35,970 nucleotides of DNA from Rhodospirillales bacterium. Its GTDB lineage: Bacteria; Pseudomonadota; Alphaproteobacteria; ATCC43930; CGMCC-115725. The position numbers and the translations under genes are program-made. Location of the stretch: NCBI GenBank assembly GCA_028288725.1, contig JAQGIC010000141.1:1-35970 (forward strand), in the 5' to 3' direction. Below the pieces are notes generated by a model. It had not been told where the DNA came from. It saw nothing but the letters and a program-made list of their open reading frames with translations, and did no database searches. Numbering within the stretch: position 1 is the first letter of the stretch; each line of letters opens with the position of its first letter. Of this stretch, positions 16,461-25,916 are shown piece by piece.

Positions 16461-18854
16461 CTAGAAGCGATAGGATACGTCGAGCCCCCCGGTGAGCGGC
16501 TGATTGGTGAGGACCCGATTGTACGCCGCACTGGGCAGCGTCTCCTGCAGCAGGTTTTCCAGTTGGGCCTGGGTGTTGAACAGGTTGTTGACGAAGAACG
16601 ACGCGCTCCAGCCGTCGCTGGACTGGATGCCGAACCGAATATTGGTCAGGTCATAGGCCGGCAGCGGCGTGTACGCGCCGTTCAGGGTAAAGCCGACGGG
16701 GAAGGCCAGGGAGTAGCGCTGGCCGACATAGGAATTCTCCAGTCGCGCCGTGAAGATATATTTGTCGGTGAGCGGCTTCTCGTAGGTGAGGCTGGCGTCC
16801 GTGGTGACCGGTGCCACATCCGAGAGCTTGTGGATCGGCACGATCTGCCAGTGCGGACCCGCGTTCACCTGGGCATGGGTGAGACCGGCACCGACCGAGA
16901 GCTGAAAACCATAGCCCAGGACGGCACGCGCTTCGATCTCGCCGCCGAAGATCTTGGCACTTTTGCCGTTGATGTTCTCGGGCCAATCGCCGGGGAGCGC
17001 TTCGAGCTGGATATTGCTCCAATCCTCATAATACGCGCTCGCGTTCACGGTCAGACGGCGATCGAAGAACCGCGCCTTTTCGCCGACCTCGTAACTCCAG
17101 ACCGAATCGGATTTGTAGCTGGTGAGCCACTTGCCGCCGGGAAACTGATACGGCGCGAACACGGCACTCCAATAGGGGCCGGTGGTGGGATAGATCGCAT
17201 TGCCACCGCCCGGACGCGAACCTCTCGCGATGTTCGCATAGACCATGAAGTCCTTGTTGAAGTCGTAGGAGAGATTGAACTTGGGATTCACGCCGGTCTC
17301 GGATTGCGTGATGTTGCCGGTAACCGACGGTGCTGCCGCCCCCAGTCCCGAGCCCCAGCCGCTGATGCTGGACGCGAACTTGTAGTCGTATGTGTATCCG
17401 CGCAGACCGACCGTGGCCTTGAGCTGGTCGGTGATGGCGTAAGTCCCTTCGCCGAACAGGGCATAATTGCTGATCGCGGTCGGTGACGACGCATTGAACC
17501 ATTGGGTCGTCGTCGCCGGCTGGAACGTGCCGATGTCCATATAGGTGCCGGGGTTGGCGGTAACGCCGTCGAAATTCCAGGTGGCCCAGAAACGACTATA
17601 ATACGCACCTGCGAGCCAGTTGAACCTGCCGTCGCCGGTCGAGGCGACGCGCACCTCCTGGCTCCATTGCGCCGATGGATCATTCTCGGTCCCAGAGACT
17701 TTGCCGGTGCCGGTCGGGCCGTAATAACCGGGATTGGCCAGGCCGTTGTTCGAGGCGAAGGTCACGCCGGTGAGCGGGTTGTTGAAATCCTCGCTGCCGT
17801 CTTCGGTCTGGTTCGAGAAGCGTTTCCAATACGAGGTCACCGAGGTGACGTCGAAGTTCTCGAAGGCGTATTTCGCGGTCAGACTGTAGACGTTGATCTT
17901 GTCGGCATTGGGCTCGGCGATATCGAACGGCTGATAGCGCGTCTCGGTGCCCGGATTGCTGTCGAACGCGCTGATGCCGTCCTGCTTGGATCGCTGGTAG
18001 AAGAATGACGGCGTGATGGACAGATTGTCCGTCGGCTGCCAGAGCAGCGTGATCCGCGTGCCGTAGAGCTGGTCGGCATTGGAACCGGGATATTTCTTCT
18101 GGACCGGGGCAGCCTGGACATTGCCCCGCGTGGAGCCGTCGGTGCTCACCAGCGGGAAGGGATTGGCCACGACCCGGTCGATCCAGCCGCTGGTGAAGGC
18201 CTCTGTGCCGACCACGCGCAGCGCCAGCTTGTCCTGTACCAGCGGAATGTTGAGCATGAAATTATTGTTGTGATTGAGACCGCCGCCCTCGGTGCCGGAC
18301 AGGACGCTCTCCGCGGAGCCATGGTAATCGGTCAAATCGGGCTGATTGGTGATCAGCCGGACCGTGCCGCCCATCGATCCCGAGCCATAGAGCGTGCCTT
18401 GCGGTCCGCGCAGCACCTCGACGCGGCTCAGATCATAGAGCGAAGGATCGATCACCACCTTGCCGTTCTGGGCGCCAGCCGGGGCGGTCATCGGAATATC
18501 GTCGAGGTAGAAGCCGACCGTCGCGGAATTACCGCCGCTCGAGGTCATGCCGCGCATCTCGATCTCGGTCTGGCCCGGCCCTTCGGTCTTCATGGAGACG
18601 CCGGGCGTCGCTCCGGCCAGCGTGGTGAAATTGGTGATGCCGCGATCCTGCAACTCCTCGCCGCTGACGGCGCTGATGCTGATCGGGGTGGCCTGTACCG
18701 TGGAGGCGCGTTTTTGCGCGGTGACGACGATTTCTTCGCTGCCCGCGCTCGACTTGTCGGCGACCTGCGCGGTTTGAGCCTGCGCGTTGAGCGCGAAACA
18801 TATCGCCGTAGTAGCGAGCAAGGCGACCCTGGTAAAGTTCTTGCGCGATTTCAT
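16461..18854 (-). CDS. TonB-dependent outer-membrane receptor
   Basis: The ATG at 18854 has GGGGGA upstream and starts MKSRKNFTRVALLATTAICFALNAQAQ, a clear signal peptide; the 797-residue length suits the family. After it, EEIVVTAQKR serves as a TonB-box-like segment, and the plug domain follows (ISAVSGEELQDRGITNF, RGPQGTLYGSGSMGGTVRLITNQP). Alternating amphipathic beta strands make the 22-stranded barrel and end in DVSYRF with a terminal Phe, as needed for BAM-dependent assembly. It resembles the receptors of Sphingomonas-type repertoires annotated for iron complexes or sugars and polyphenols. The substrate cannot be read from sequence. No ExbB, ExbD or TonB genes are near. Confidence 0.92.
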   Translation of the reverse strand: MKSRKNFTRVALLATTAICFALNAQAQTAQVADKSSAGSEEIVVTAQKRASTVQATPISISAVSGEELQDRGITNFTTLAGATPGVSMKTEGPGQTEIEMRGMTSSGGNSATVGFYLDDIPMTAPAGAQNGKVVIDPSLYDLSRVEVLRGPQGTLYGSGSMGGTVRLITNQPDLTDYHGSAESVLSGTEGGGLNHNNNFMLNIPLVQDKLALRVVGTEAFTSGWIDRVVANPFPLVSTDGSTRGNVQAAPVQKKYPGSNADQLYGTRITLLWQPTDNLSITPSFFYQRSKQDGISAFDSNPGTETRYQPFDIAEPNADKINVYSLTAKYAFENFDVTSVTSYWKRFSNQTEDGSEDFNNPLTGVTFASNNGLANPGYYGPTGTGKVSGTENDPSAQWSQEVRVASTGDGRFNWLAGAYYSRFWATWNFDGVTANPGTYMDIGTFQPATTTQWFNASSPTAISNYALFGEGTYAITDQLKATVGLRGYTYDYKFASSISGWGSGLGAAAPSVTGNITQSETGVNPKFNLSYDFNKDFMVYANIARGSRPGGGNAIYPTTGPYWSAVFAPYQFPGGKWLTSYKSDSVWSYEVGEKARFFDRRLTVNASAYYEDWSNIQLEALPGDWPENINGKSAKIFGGEIEARAVLGYGFQLSVGAGLTHAQVNAGPHWQIVPIHKLSDVAPVTTDASLTYEKPLTDKYIFTARLENSYVGQRYSLAFPVGFTLNGAYTPLPAYDLTNIRFGIQSSDGWSASFFVNNLFNTQAQLENLLQETLPSAAYNRVLTNQPLTGGLDVSYRF

Positions 18855-19351
18855 GATGTCCCCCAGCCGCAAGATTCCGATAAAGCGGAATACCAGCAGG
18901 GGGCGTGAAAATTCGATGTGAGTCGGCGCTAAGAAAGATGTGAGTCGGCATACAAGAAAAATATCGGCGACAGAACTGAACAAAAATGATGCTGATGTTG
19001 AGTAAGAATTGAGCAAGGAACGAAAATACAGTGAAGTTCTCTAGTTTGTCTGGCGGGGATTTGGCTCTGGTCCAGCAGAGCTTCCGCCGGTTTCAGAGAT
19101 GTGCCGCTGTCGGATCGTTCTTCTTCGATGCCCGACCTCGTCGTCGCTGGGATTTGACGCTCTGGAGCGGGCGTCCTACGCTCGATTGCGGCCGTTGGCG
19201 GCAGGTCGGCACGGTAGGGTCGAGGTCTTTTCGCGCAATCCTGCGCGCAGCGGGCGACCGGCTTCGGGTCGACCAGCCGTTCCGCAGATCAGGTGGAGCG
19301 GCTACCGACCGCGCGACGCTCCATCGTGGGGTCGCGCCGCGTCGGAAGCGG
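18855..19351. other. Non-coding gap upstream of the TonB-dependent receptor
   Basis: This 497-base gap holds the receptor's promoter region on its left. The stretch from about 18930 to 19040 is clearly more AT-rich than the surroundings. An inverted repeat, ATTCCG/CGGAAT, lies at 18874-18891, close to the start codon. The rest (19040-19351) contains open frames on both strands, but none has a ribosome site or a recognisable product. I see no gene in it. Confidence 0.5.
18915..18949. promoter_or_regulatory. Paired 13-base direct repeats upstream of the receptor gene
   Basis: GATGTGAGTCGGC occurs at 18915-18927 and again, identical, at 18937-18949. The 22-base period places both copies on the same face of the helix. 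They lie 60-95 bases upstream of the receptor start, a position suited to a regulator that binds tandem sites. Confidence 0.5.
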
Positions 19352-19651
19352 TCAGCGCTTGTATTCGATCTCGATGAAACTCATGGCCGCGTCGCCCCCA
19401 TTGATCACGTTATGGGCGATGCCGGCCTCGCGCCGATAGACCTGTCCGGTATCGACGGTCACGCGTCGCTCGCCCGCGGCTTCCTCAAGCAGAAACGGGC
19501 AAGGCGTCATCGGGACGACGACATAGCCGAGGCCGTGGACATGGTGGCCGGTTTCGGCGCCGGGACCGAAATCCCAGCGCGTCACGCGGACGAGTTCGTC
19601 GTCGATCAGAACGGTCGGTATCGCCGGCGGCCGGGTGCGGTTTGTGGTCAT
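19352..19651 (-). CDS. Small cupin-domain protein (BauB-like)
   Basis: The ATG at 19651 has GAGGGA nine bases upstream. The 99 residues form a single cupin: VTRWDFGPGAETGHHVHGLGYVVVPMT carries the first metal motif (HHVH, with the downstream Glu replaced), and GQVYRREAGIAHNVINGGD carries the second His. The sequence resembles BauB-type cupins annotated in beta-alanine degradation, but the role of that family is unproven. It is cytoplasmic and probably metal-binding. It lies 12 bases downstream of the DUF4239 gene end on the opposite side of the gap, in the same direction, and may be transcribed separately. Confidence 0.75.
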   Translation of the reverse strand: MTTNRTRPPAIPTVLIDDELVRVTRWDFGPGAETGHHVHGLGYVVVPMTPCPFLLEEAAGERRVTVDTGQVYRREAGIAHNVINGGDAAMSFIEIEYKR

Positions 19652-19663
19652 TGTCTTGTTCCC

Positions 19664-20509
19664 TCAAGGAAGCGTTGGCGAATGCGTGGCCGAGCCCGGC
19701 GGCAACCCCTGGATCAGATCCTCCATCGGCTGCTGGCCGACCGTCACCAGCCCGCGATAGGGCCGGTCGAGGTCGATGACCAGGATCAGCACGGTCGCGA
19801 TCAGGACCGCCATCACCAGTTTCGACCCGCGCTCGCCATCGCCTGCCAAGCCGGCGCCATAGCCGGTGAAGCCGGTGGCGGTCAGCGCGATCAGGTAGAG
19901 CAGCAGCACGACCGTTTCCGGCACGTGGTTGCGGAGCGCCGTCAGGCGCTTCTCATGCATGTCGATCATATCGTTCAGCGCCTGGACGTAGAGGCCGATC
20001 GGCGTTGAATGGGCATCGGTGGCGCTGGCCGCGACCGCCTCGCGCCAGAGCGCGTTCTGAAGCTCGAGCGACCGCCCGATCGCGTCGGCCCGCACCGCCC
20101 GATCACGGCCGGCGGTCCCGAGCGTCAGGCGCACCCGGGCATAGCGGGCCAGCAGATCGGTCGAGGCGCGGGCCTGGGGCTCCGGCAGCAATTGCGCCCG
20201 CAGCGCCGCCGTGCCGATCGCGTTGCTCTCGTCCAGCACGGCGGCCTTGCGGCTGTCGTAGCGGCTGAGCGCCATCGAGAAGGTAAAGCCGATCATCAGC
20301 GCCAGCAGCCCCAGACTGGCGCTCTCGATCGTCCCCAGCGCCGGAGGGGCGGCGGCACTGCGGGTCCGTCGACGTTGGCCGGTCCGCCGGCCGAGCTCCG
20401 TGGCGGCGATCAGCAGGACCAGGCTGATCCCATAGATCCAGCCCTGGCCGATGTCATAGAGAAACTCGTTTTCCAACGGCGATCCCGCCCCCTCGCAACG
20501 CACTCCCAT
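19664..20509 (-). CDS. DUF4239 (bestrophin-like) membrane protein
   Basis: From the ATG at 20509 the product has 281 residues; a TTG a few codons later (LENEFLYDIGQ) is an equally possible start. Four hydrophobic segments are visible: WIYGISLVLLIAATELG, LGLLALMIGFTFSMAL, VVLLLYLIALTATGFTGYG and LVMAVLIATVLILVIDLD. After the second comes SRYDSRKAAVLDESNAIGTAALRAQLLPEP, the signature of the DUF4239 family. The loop between segments two and three is a long soluble helical region. Function is unknown; a channel role is suggested only by distant similarity. It is about 76 bases downstream of rlmH in the same direction and may be the last gene of that transcript. Confidence 0.72.
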   Translation of the reverse strand: MGVRCEGAGSPLENEFLYDIGQGWIYGISLVLLIAATELGRRTGQRRRTRSAAAPPALGTIESASLGLLALMIGFTFSMALSRYDSRKAAVLDESNAIGTAALRAQLLPEPQARASTDLLARYARVRLTLGTAGRDRAVRADAIGRSLELQNALWREAVAASATDAHSTPIGLYVQALNDMIDMHEKRLTALRNHVPETVVLLLYLIALTATGFTGYGAGLAGDGERGSKLVMAVLIATVLILVIDLDRPYRGLVTVGQQPMEDLIQGLPPGSATHSPTLP

Positions 20510-20585
20510 CCTGTTCGAAAGACTGGGATTTCCGCAAGGGCGCCGGGACCGCCAAGCCCCGCAGCCGGTTCGATCGGGCGGTCGA

Positions 20586-21044
20586 TTACTCGCGGTGATA
20601 GGGATGGCCGGCCAGGATGGTCTGGGCACGGTAGAGCTGTTCGGCGATCAGCGCGCGCACCAGCATGTGCGGCCAGGTCTGCTTGCCGAGCGACAGCACC
20701 AGATCGGCGCGGGCTCGGGCCGCATCGCCATGGCCGTCGGCGCCGCCGATCAGCAGTGCAAGGTCGGCCACGCCCTGGTCGCGCCATTGGCCGATGCGCT
20801 CGGCGAAGGCGGGGCTGGTGAAATCCCGGCCGCGCTCATCCAACAGCAGCACGGTTGCCCCTTTGGGCACCGCCGCCAGCAGCAGCTCCGCCTCGCGCGC
20901 CTTCAACTGGGCCGAGGGCAGGGGCCGCTTTTCCTCGACCTCGATCAGGGCGAGCGGTGGCGAAAGGCGTTGGGCATAGTCCAGGAACAGATCGCGGGCG
21001 GCACCCGGCTTGGCGCGGCCGACCGCGATCAGCGTCGCACGCAA
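20586..21044 (-). CDS. rlmH: RlmH, 23S rRNA pseudouridine-1915 N3-methyltransferase
   Basis: The 152-residue SPOUT methyltransferase has all family marks: an N-terminal MRATLIAVGRAK strand, KGATVLLLDERGRDFTSPAFAERI, the knot region LALLIGGADGHGDAARARADLVLSLGKQTWPHMLVRALIAEQLYRA, and the C-terminal HPYHRE. It methylates pseudouridine 1915 in helix 69 of assembled 70S ribosomes, using S-adenosylmethionine. Length matches E. coli RlmH (155). It follows rsfS by 13 bases, the usual order in proteobacteria. Confidence 0.95.
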   Translation of the reverse strand: MRATLIAVGRAKPGAARDLFLDYAQRLSPPLALIEVEEKRPLPSAQLKAREAELLLAAVPKGATVLLLDERGRDFTSPAFAERIGQWRDQGVADLALLIGGADGHGDAARARADLVLSLGKQTWPHMLVRALIAEQLYRAQTILAGHPYHRE

Positions 21045-21057
21045 CGGGCTCGCCCGA

Positions 21058-21450
21058 TCAGGCCTGCTGGGCGACCAGCGGCAGCTCGGTCGGGCCGCTC
21101 CACATCTTCTCGAGCTTGTAGAACTCGCGCACTTCCGGACGGAAGATATGGACGATCACGTCGCCGACATCGAGCAGAACCCAATCGCCCTGCGTCTTGC
21201 CTTCGATCGAGACACGGCCCTGGCCCATGTCCTTGAGCTTGCTCGCGACCTGCTCGGCCAAGGCGGTCACCTGACGGCTCGACCGGCCCGAAGCCACGAC
21301 CATATGGTCGGCGATCGAGGACTTGCCGCGCAAATCGATGGCGACGATCTCCTCGGCCTTGCCGTCGTCGAGCGTCGAGACGATGACATCCAGGAGGGAC
21401 GGTTCGTGGATGGCAGCGGGCTCGACTGCCGTGGGCTTCTTAGCGATAAT
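21058..21450 (-). CDS. rsfS: RsfS, ribosomal silencing factor, with a non-canonical start codon
   Basis: The conserved core reads LDDGKAEEIVAIDLRGKSSIADHMVVASGRSSRQV and ends in a GDVIVHIFRPEVREFYKLEKMW block, typical of RsfS/Iojap. The first standard start codon (TTG at 21333) would cut off the conserved N-terminal helix. The frame is open back to a TAG at 21451-21453 and contains no ATG, GTG or TTG before 21333. Directly after that stop are ATT (21450-21448) and ATC (21447-21445), preceded by AAGGGGA at 21460-21454. Initiation at AUU or AUC gives about 130 residues, a normal length. RsfS binds ribosomal protein L14 and blocks subunit joining in starvation. The stop of nadD is 16 bases upstream. 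Confidence 0.85.
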   Translation of the reverse strand: MIAKKPTAVEPAAIHEPSLLDVIVSTLDDGKAEEIVAIDLRGKSSIADHMVVASGRSSRQVTALAEQVASKLKDMGQGRVSIEGKTQGDWVLLDVGDVIVHIFRPEVREFYKLEKMWSGPTELPLVAQQA

Positions 21451-21466
21451 CTATCCCCTTAAGGCT

Positions 21467-22108
21467 TCACTTGTTGTGCTCGTTCCGCACCCGGGGCGCG
21501 AAGACCGAACGGCGCCGCTGCACTCGGATGGCTGTCGCCGACAGCGGGTCTAGCCGCGTGGCGAAAAAGACCCACGCCGGCGGCGGTGCCGTTGCCAGGC
21601 GCCGAGCCGAACCGGGAAACATCCGATGACGTGCGAAGCGGCGCGCGGCCAAACTGCCTAGCGCTGACAAAGAATACGCCGGACGGGCAAAAATCGCAAT
21701 GGGAGCGAGCTGGAAGATCCGGGTCCAACGCTCCCATCGGCTGATCTGCTTCAAGTTGTCGGCGCCCATCAGCCAGACAAAACGAGTGGCCGGGAAGCGT
21801 TTCTTCAGGGCTGCTAAAGTATCGGCCGTGTAACGGCTGCCGAGCGAGGCCTCGATATCCGTAACCCGGATATGCGAATGTTGCGCAACGGTGGCGGCCT
21901 GGGCGAGCCTTTCGGCGAGCGGCGCCATGCCCTGGACCGGCTTCAGCGGGTTCTGCGGCGAAACCAGCCACCAGATCTCGTCGAGATCCAGATGCTTTAG
22001 TGCCAGATTGCTGACATGCAGATGGCCGCGATGGGCCGGGTTGAACGATCCGCCCAACAGCCCGACCTTACGGGCGCGCCGATCGCCCAGGCTGGGCGCC
22101 AAGGGCAA
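21467..22108 (-). CDS. nadD: NadD, nicotinate-nucleotide adenylyltransferase
   Basis: The 213-residue product starts at a TTG at 22108; no ATG is available before the conserved KVGLLGGSFNPAHRGHLHVS block, so the exact start is uncertain. The HxGH motif of nucleotidyl transferases is at RGHLH, and the C-terminal ISxTxxR-like motif appears as LSATAIR. FVWLMGADNLKQISRWERW is also diagnostic. The enzyme joins nicotinate mononucleotide and ATP to form deamido-NAD. It lies between proA (stop 38 bases upstream) and rsfS in the conserved alphaproteobacterial order. Confidence 0.93.
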   Translation of the reverse strand: MPLAPSLGDRRARKVGLLGGSFNPAHRGHLHVSNLALKHLDLDEIWWLVSPQNPLKPVQGMAPLAERLAQAATVAQHSHIRVTDIEASLGSRYTADTLAALKKRFPATRFVWLMGADNLKQISRWERWTRIFQLAPIAIFARPAYSLSALGSLAARRFARHRMFPGSARRLATAPPPAWVFFATRLDPLSATAIRVQRRRSVFAPRVRNEHNK

Positions 22109-22146
22109 TGTGCCGGCGGTGCGCCGCCGGGTCGGATGGGGAATGT

Positions 22147-23433
22147 TCAGGGTCTGATCTGCCCGGTGCCGCGCACGCGATATTTGTAGCTGGTCAGTTC
22201 GGCCACGCCGACCGGGCCGCGCGCATGCAGCTTGCCGGTCGAAATGCCGATCTCGGCGCCCATGCCGAACTCGCCGCCGTCGGCGAACTGGGTCGAGGCA
22301 TTATGCATGACGATGGCGCTGTCGACCCGCGCCAGGAAGCGCTCGGCCGTCTCCGCGTCCTCGGTCACGATCGATTCGGTATGCTGCGAGCCATATGTGG
22401 CGATATGGGCGATGGCCTCGTCGATCCCGTCGACGAGGCGGACCGACAGGATCGGCGCCAGATACTCGGTCGACCAATCCTCGGCCGTGGCGGGCCTGAC
22501 CCTGGTGTCAAGGGCCTGGGTCGCGCCATCGCCGCGGATCTCGCAGCCGGCGGCGATCAGGTCGTTCAGCATCGGCACCAGATGGCTCGCCCCCACCGGG
22601 CGATCGACCAGCAGCGTCTCGGCCGCGCCGCACACGCCGGTCCGGCGCAGCTTGGCATTGAGGATGATCGCGCGCGCCTTGGCGATGTCGGCCGCCTTGT
22701 CGACATAGACATGGCAGATGCCGTCCAGGTGCTTCAGCACCGGGATGCGGCTTTCGGACGCCACACGCTGGATCAGCGACTTGCCGCCGCGCGGGATGAT
22801 CACGTCGATATATTTGTCGAGCGTCAGCAGGATGCCGACCGCGGCGCGGTCCTGGGTGGGCACGCGCTGGATCGCGTCGGTCGGCAGGCCGGCGGCCTCG
22901 AGCCCGGTCGCCAGCGCCGCCAGGATCGCGGCTGAGGACTGGGCGCTCTCGCTGCCGCCGCGCAGGATCGCTGCATTGCCTGCTTTCAGGCACAGCGCCG
23001 CCGCGTCCGCGGTCACGTTCGGCCGGCTTTCATAGATGATGCCGATCACGCCCAGGGGCACGCGCACCTTTTCGATCCGCAGGCCATTGGGCCGGGTCAC
23101 CACCTGCTCGACGATGCCGACCGGGTCGGGCAGGGCCGCGACCTCTTCCAGTCCGACGGCCATCGCCTCGATTCGGGCGCCGTCCAGCGTCAGCCGGTCG
23201 ATCATGGCCGCGGTCATGTCGCGGCCGGTCGCCGTCTCCAGATCGCGGCGGTTGGCGGCAAGGATCTTTGCCGTATCGGCACGAATCGCCGCGGCGGCCA
23301 ACAACAACGCCCGGTTTTTGGCGGCGGTCGGGGCATTGGCGAGCTGGTCGGCGGCGTCACGCGCGCGCCGGCCCAGCGCGTCCATCTGTGCTGCGAGGCT
23401 TTGGTCGGCCGTGCTGGCCAGGCTTACCGCCAT
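22147..23433 (-). CDS. proA: ProA, gamma-glutamyl phosphate reductase
   Basis: The 428-residue protein starts at an ATG with AGGGA about eight bases upstream. It has the aldehyde-dehydrogenase-like fold of Pro[30 protein letters not shown] near residues 126-154, [11 protein letters not shown], and the catalytic cysteine Cys268 in [14 protein letters not shown]. It reduces glutamyl-5-phosphate with NADPH to the semialdehyde, the second step of proline synthesis. It is separated from proB, which makes its substrate, by 168 bases that hold a REP-like repeat pair. Confidence 0.96.
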   Translation of the reverse strand: MAVSLASTADQSLAAQMDALGRRARDAADQLANAPTAAKNRALLLAAAAIRADTAKILAANRRDLETATGRDMTAAMIDRLTLDGARIEAMAVGLEEVAALPDPVGIVEQVVTRPNGLRIEKVRVPLGVIGIIYESRPNVTADAAALCLKAGNAAILRGGSESAQSSAAILAALATGLEAAGLPTDAIQRVPTQDRAAVGILLTLDKYIDVIIPRGGKSLIQRVASESRIPVLKHLDGICHVYVDKAADIAKARAIILNAKLRRTGVCGAAETLLVDRPVGASHLVPMLNDLIAAGCEIRGDGATQALDTRVRPATAEDWSTEYLAPILSVRLVDGIDEAIAHIATYGSQHTESIVTEDAETAERFLARVDSAIVMHNASTQFADGGEFGMGAEIGISTGKLHARGPVGVAELTSYKYRVRGTGQIRP

Positions 23434-23455
23434 ACTCGAAATCCCTTCTTCTACC

Positions 23456-23568
23456 CGTCATTCCCGCGAAAGCGGGAATCCAGCACCAACGCGCGGGAGC
23501 GCGGAAACAACGAGTCTCATCGCCGCAGACGCGGCTCTTGCTGGATTCCCGCCTGCGCGGGAATGACG
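23456..23568. repeat. REP-like inverted repeat pair between proB and proA
   Basis: A 30-base unit at 23456-23485, starting CGTCATTCCCGC, recurs inverted at 23539-23568 with differences only in its loop. Each copy is itself a hairpin: ATTCCCGC, a 4-base loop (GAAA or CTGC in the other copy), GCGGGAAT. The pair encloses 53 bases and could fold into a single large cruciform. Units with the core CGTCATTCCCGC...GCGGGAATCCAG are scattered between genes in many proteobacteria and resemble the dRS3 repeats of Neisseria. It lies inside the pro operon, where it may affect mRNA stability. Confidence 0.8.
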
Positions 23569-23601
23569 AAGAAAGCGATAGGTGACGACATCGATCAACC
23601 C

Positions 23602-24747
23602 TCAACCCACGACCAGATCGTCGCGATGGATGATCTCGTCCCGGCCACGGTAGCCGAGCAGAGTCTCGATTTCACCGCTTTTATGACCCAAGAGCTGGGC
23701 GACGTCGCCGCTGGCATAGGCCGACAGGCCGCGCGCGACGATCTGCCCGTCCTGGCCGCGCACCAGGATCGCGTCGCCGCGCTCGAAGGTGCCTTCGACC
23801 GCGACGATCCCGGCCGGCAACAGGCTGCGGCCGGATTGGAGCGCCTTGATCGCGCCCGGATCGACCACGACCGTGCCGCTTGGCGCCACGCTGCCGGCGA
23901 TCCAGCGCTTGCGCGCGGTCAGCGGCTCGGCCGAGGCCAGGAACCAGGAGGCCCGCGCGCCGGCCTCGATCGCGGCCAACGGATGATCGACGTGGCCCTG
24001 GGCGATCACCATGCGGCAGCCGGCGGCCATGGCGATGCGGGCCGCGGCCAGCTTGGTCACCATGCCGCCGGAGCTCATGCCTGGCAGCGGCGGGCCGGCC
24101 ATCGCCTCGATCTCGGGCGTGAGCTCCGCGATCTCGGGCAGGTGACGCGCGGTCGGGTCGGTGCGGGGGTTCGCGGTGTAAAGCCCGTCGATGTCGGACA
24201 GCAGCACCAGCGTGTCGGCCGAGATCATCTGGGCGACTCGCGCCGCCAGCCGGTCGTTATCGCCGAATCGGATTTCGGATGTGGTGACCGTGTCGTTTTC
24301 GTTGACCACGGGCACGACGCCCAACGCCAGCAGCTGATTGATCGTCGCGCGCGCGTTCAGATGCCGGCGCCGCGCCTCGGTATCCTCCCGGGTCAGCAGG
24401 ATCTGGCCGACGGACAGACCGTGGCGGGCCAGGGTTTCCTGGTAGAGCTGGGCCAGACGGATCTGTCCGACCGCGGCCGCGGCCTGCTTTTCCTCCAACC
24501 GGACCGGCCGGTTCGCCAAGCCCAGTCCGGTGCGGCCGACCGCGATCGCGCCCGAGGTGACGATCAGCACCTCCTGGCCCCGCGCGCGGCATCGGGCGAC
24601 ATCGTCGGCCAGCGCGTCGAGCCAGGCCCGGCGGATCTCCAGGGTCACGGGATCGACCAGCAACGCCGAGCCGATCTTGACGATCAACCGTCTCGATTGC
24701 GAGATGGTCAATCGTCGCGATTGCGCGAGGCGGTGCGGGGTGGACAT
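23602..24747 (-). CDS. proB: ProB, glutamate 5-kinase
   Basis: The 381-residue protein has the amino-acid kinase domain (LIVKIGSALL, VLIVTSGAIAVGRTGLGL, GVVPVVNENDTVTTSEIRFGDNDRLAARVA, SSGGMVTKLAAARIAMAAGC) and a C-terminal PUA domain from about residue 290 (GTVVVDPGAIKALQSGRSLLPAGI). It phosphorylates glutamate in the committed step of proline synthesis and is normally feedback-inhibited by proline. The N-terminal extension carries a duplicated octapeptide, QSRRLTIS then QSRRLIVK, from a 24-base tandem duplication (18 of 21 bases identical at 24684-24704 and 24708-24728). Start ATG 24747 lies 11 bases after the obgE stop. A shorter start inside the repeat is possible. Confidence 0.95.
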   Translation of the reverse strand: MSTPHRLAQSRRLTISQSRRLIVKIGSALLVDPVTLEIRRAWLDALADDVARCRARGQEVLIVTSGAIAVGRTGLGLANRPVRLEEKQAAAAVGQIRLAQLYQETLARHGLSVGQILLTREDTEARRRHLNARATINQLLALGVVPVVNENDTVTTSEIRFGDNDRLAARVAQMISADTLVLLSDIDGLYTANPRTDPTARHLPEIAELTPEIEAMAGPPLPGMSSGGMVTKLAAARIAMAAGCRMVIAQGHVDHPLAAIEAGARASWFLASAEPLTARKRWIAGSVAPSGTVVVDPGAIKALQSGRSLLPAGIVAVEGTFERGDAILVRGQDGQIVARGLSAYASGDVAQLLGHKSGEIETLLGYRGRDEIIHRDDLVVG

Positions 24748-24758
24748 GGGCTGACCGG

Positions 24759-25808
<1,050 letters not shown>

Positions 25809-25852
25809 TCAGACGAAGTCGTCTGTCGGACAAAGCCGGCATGGAGACAAAG

Positions 25853-25881
25853 AAAAAGGGGAATGGTTGAAGCCATTCCCC
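25853..25881 (-). terminator. Terminator-like hairpin between rpmA and obgE
   Basis: On the minus strand GGGGAATGG (25881-25873) and CCATTCCCC (25866-25858) form a perfect 9-base stem around a 6-base loop, followed by TTTTT (25857-25853). It lies 35-65 bases after the rpmA stop. Within a block normally co-transcribed it should act as an attenuator that keeps the ribosomal protein genes more highly expressed than obgE-proB-proA. Confidence 0.82.
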
Positions 25882-25916
25882 TTCGAAACCGAACCTTCCC
25901 GGTGGGAAGGGGAGCT

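Noticed and set aside
19031-19351. a plus-strand gene upstream of the cupin
   Set aside because: No ribosome site or recognisable product; the frame continues antisense through two real genes.
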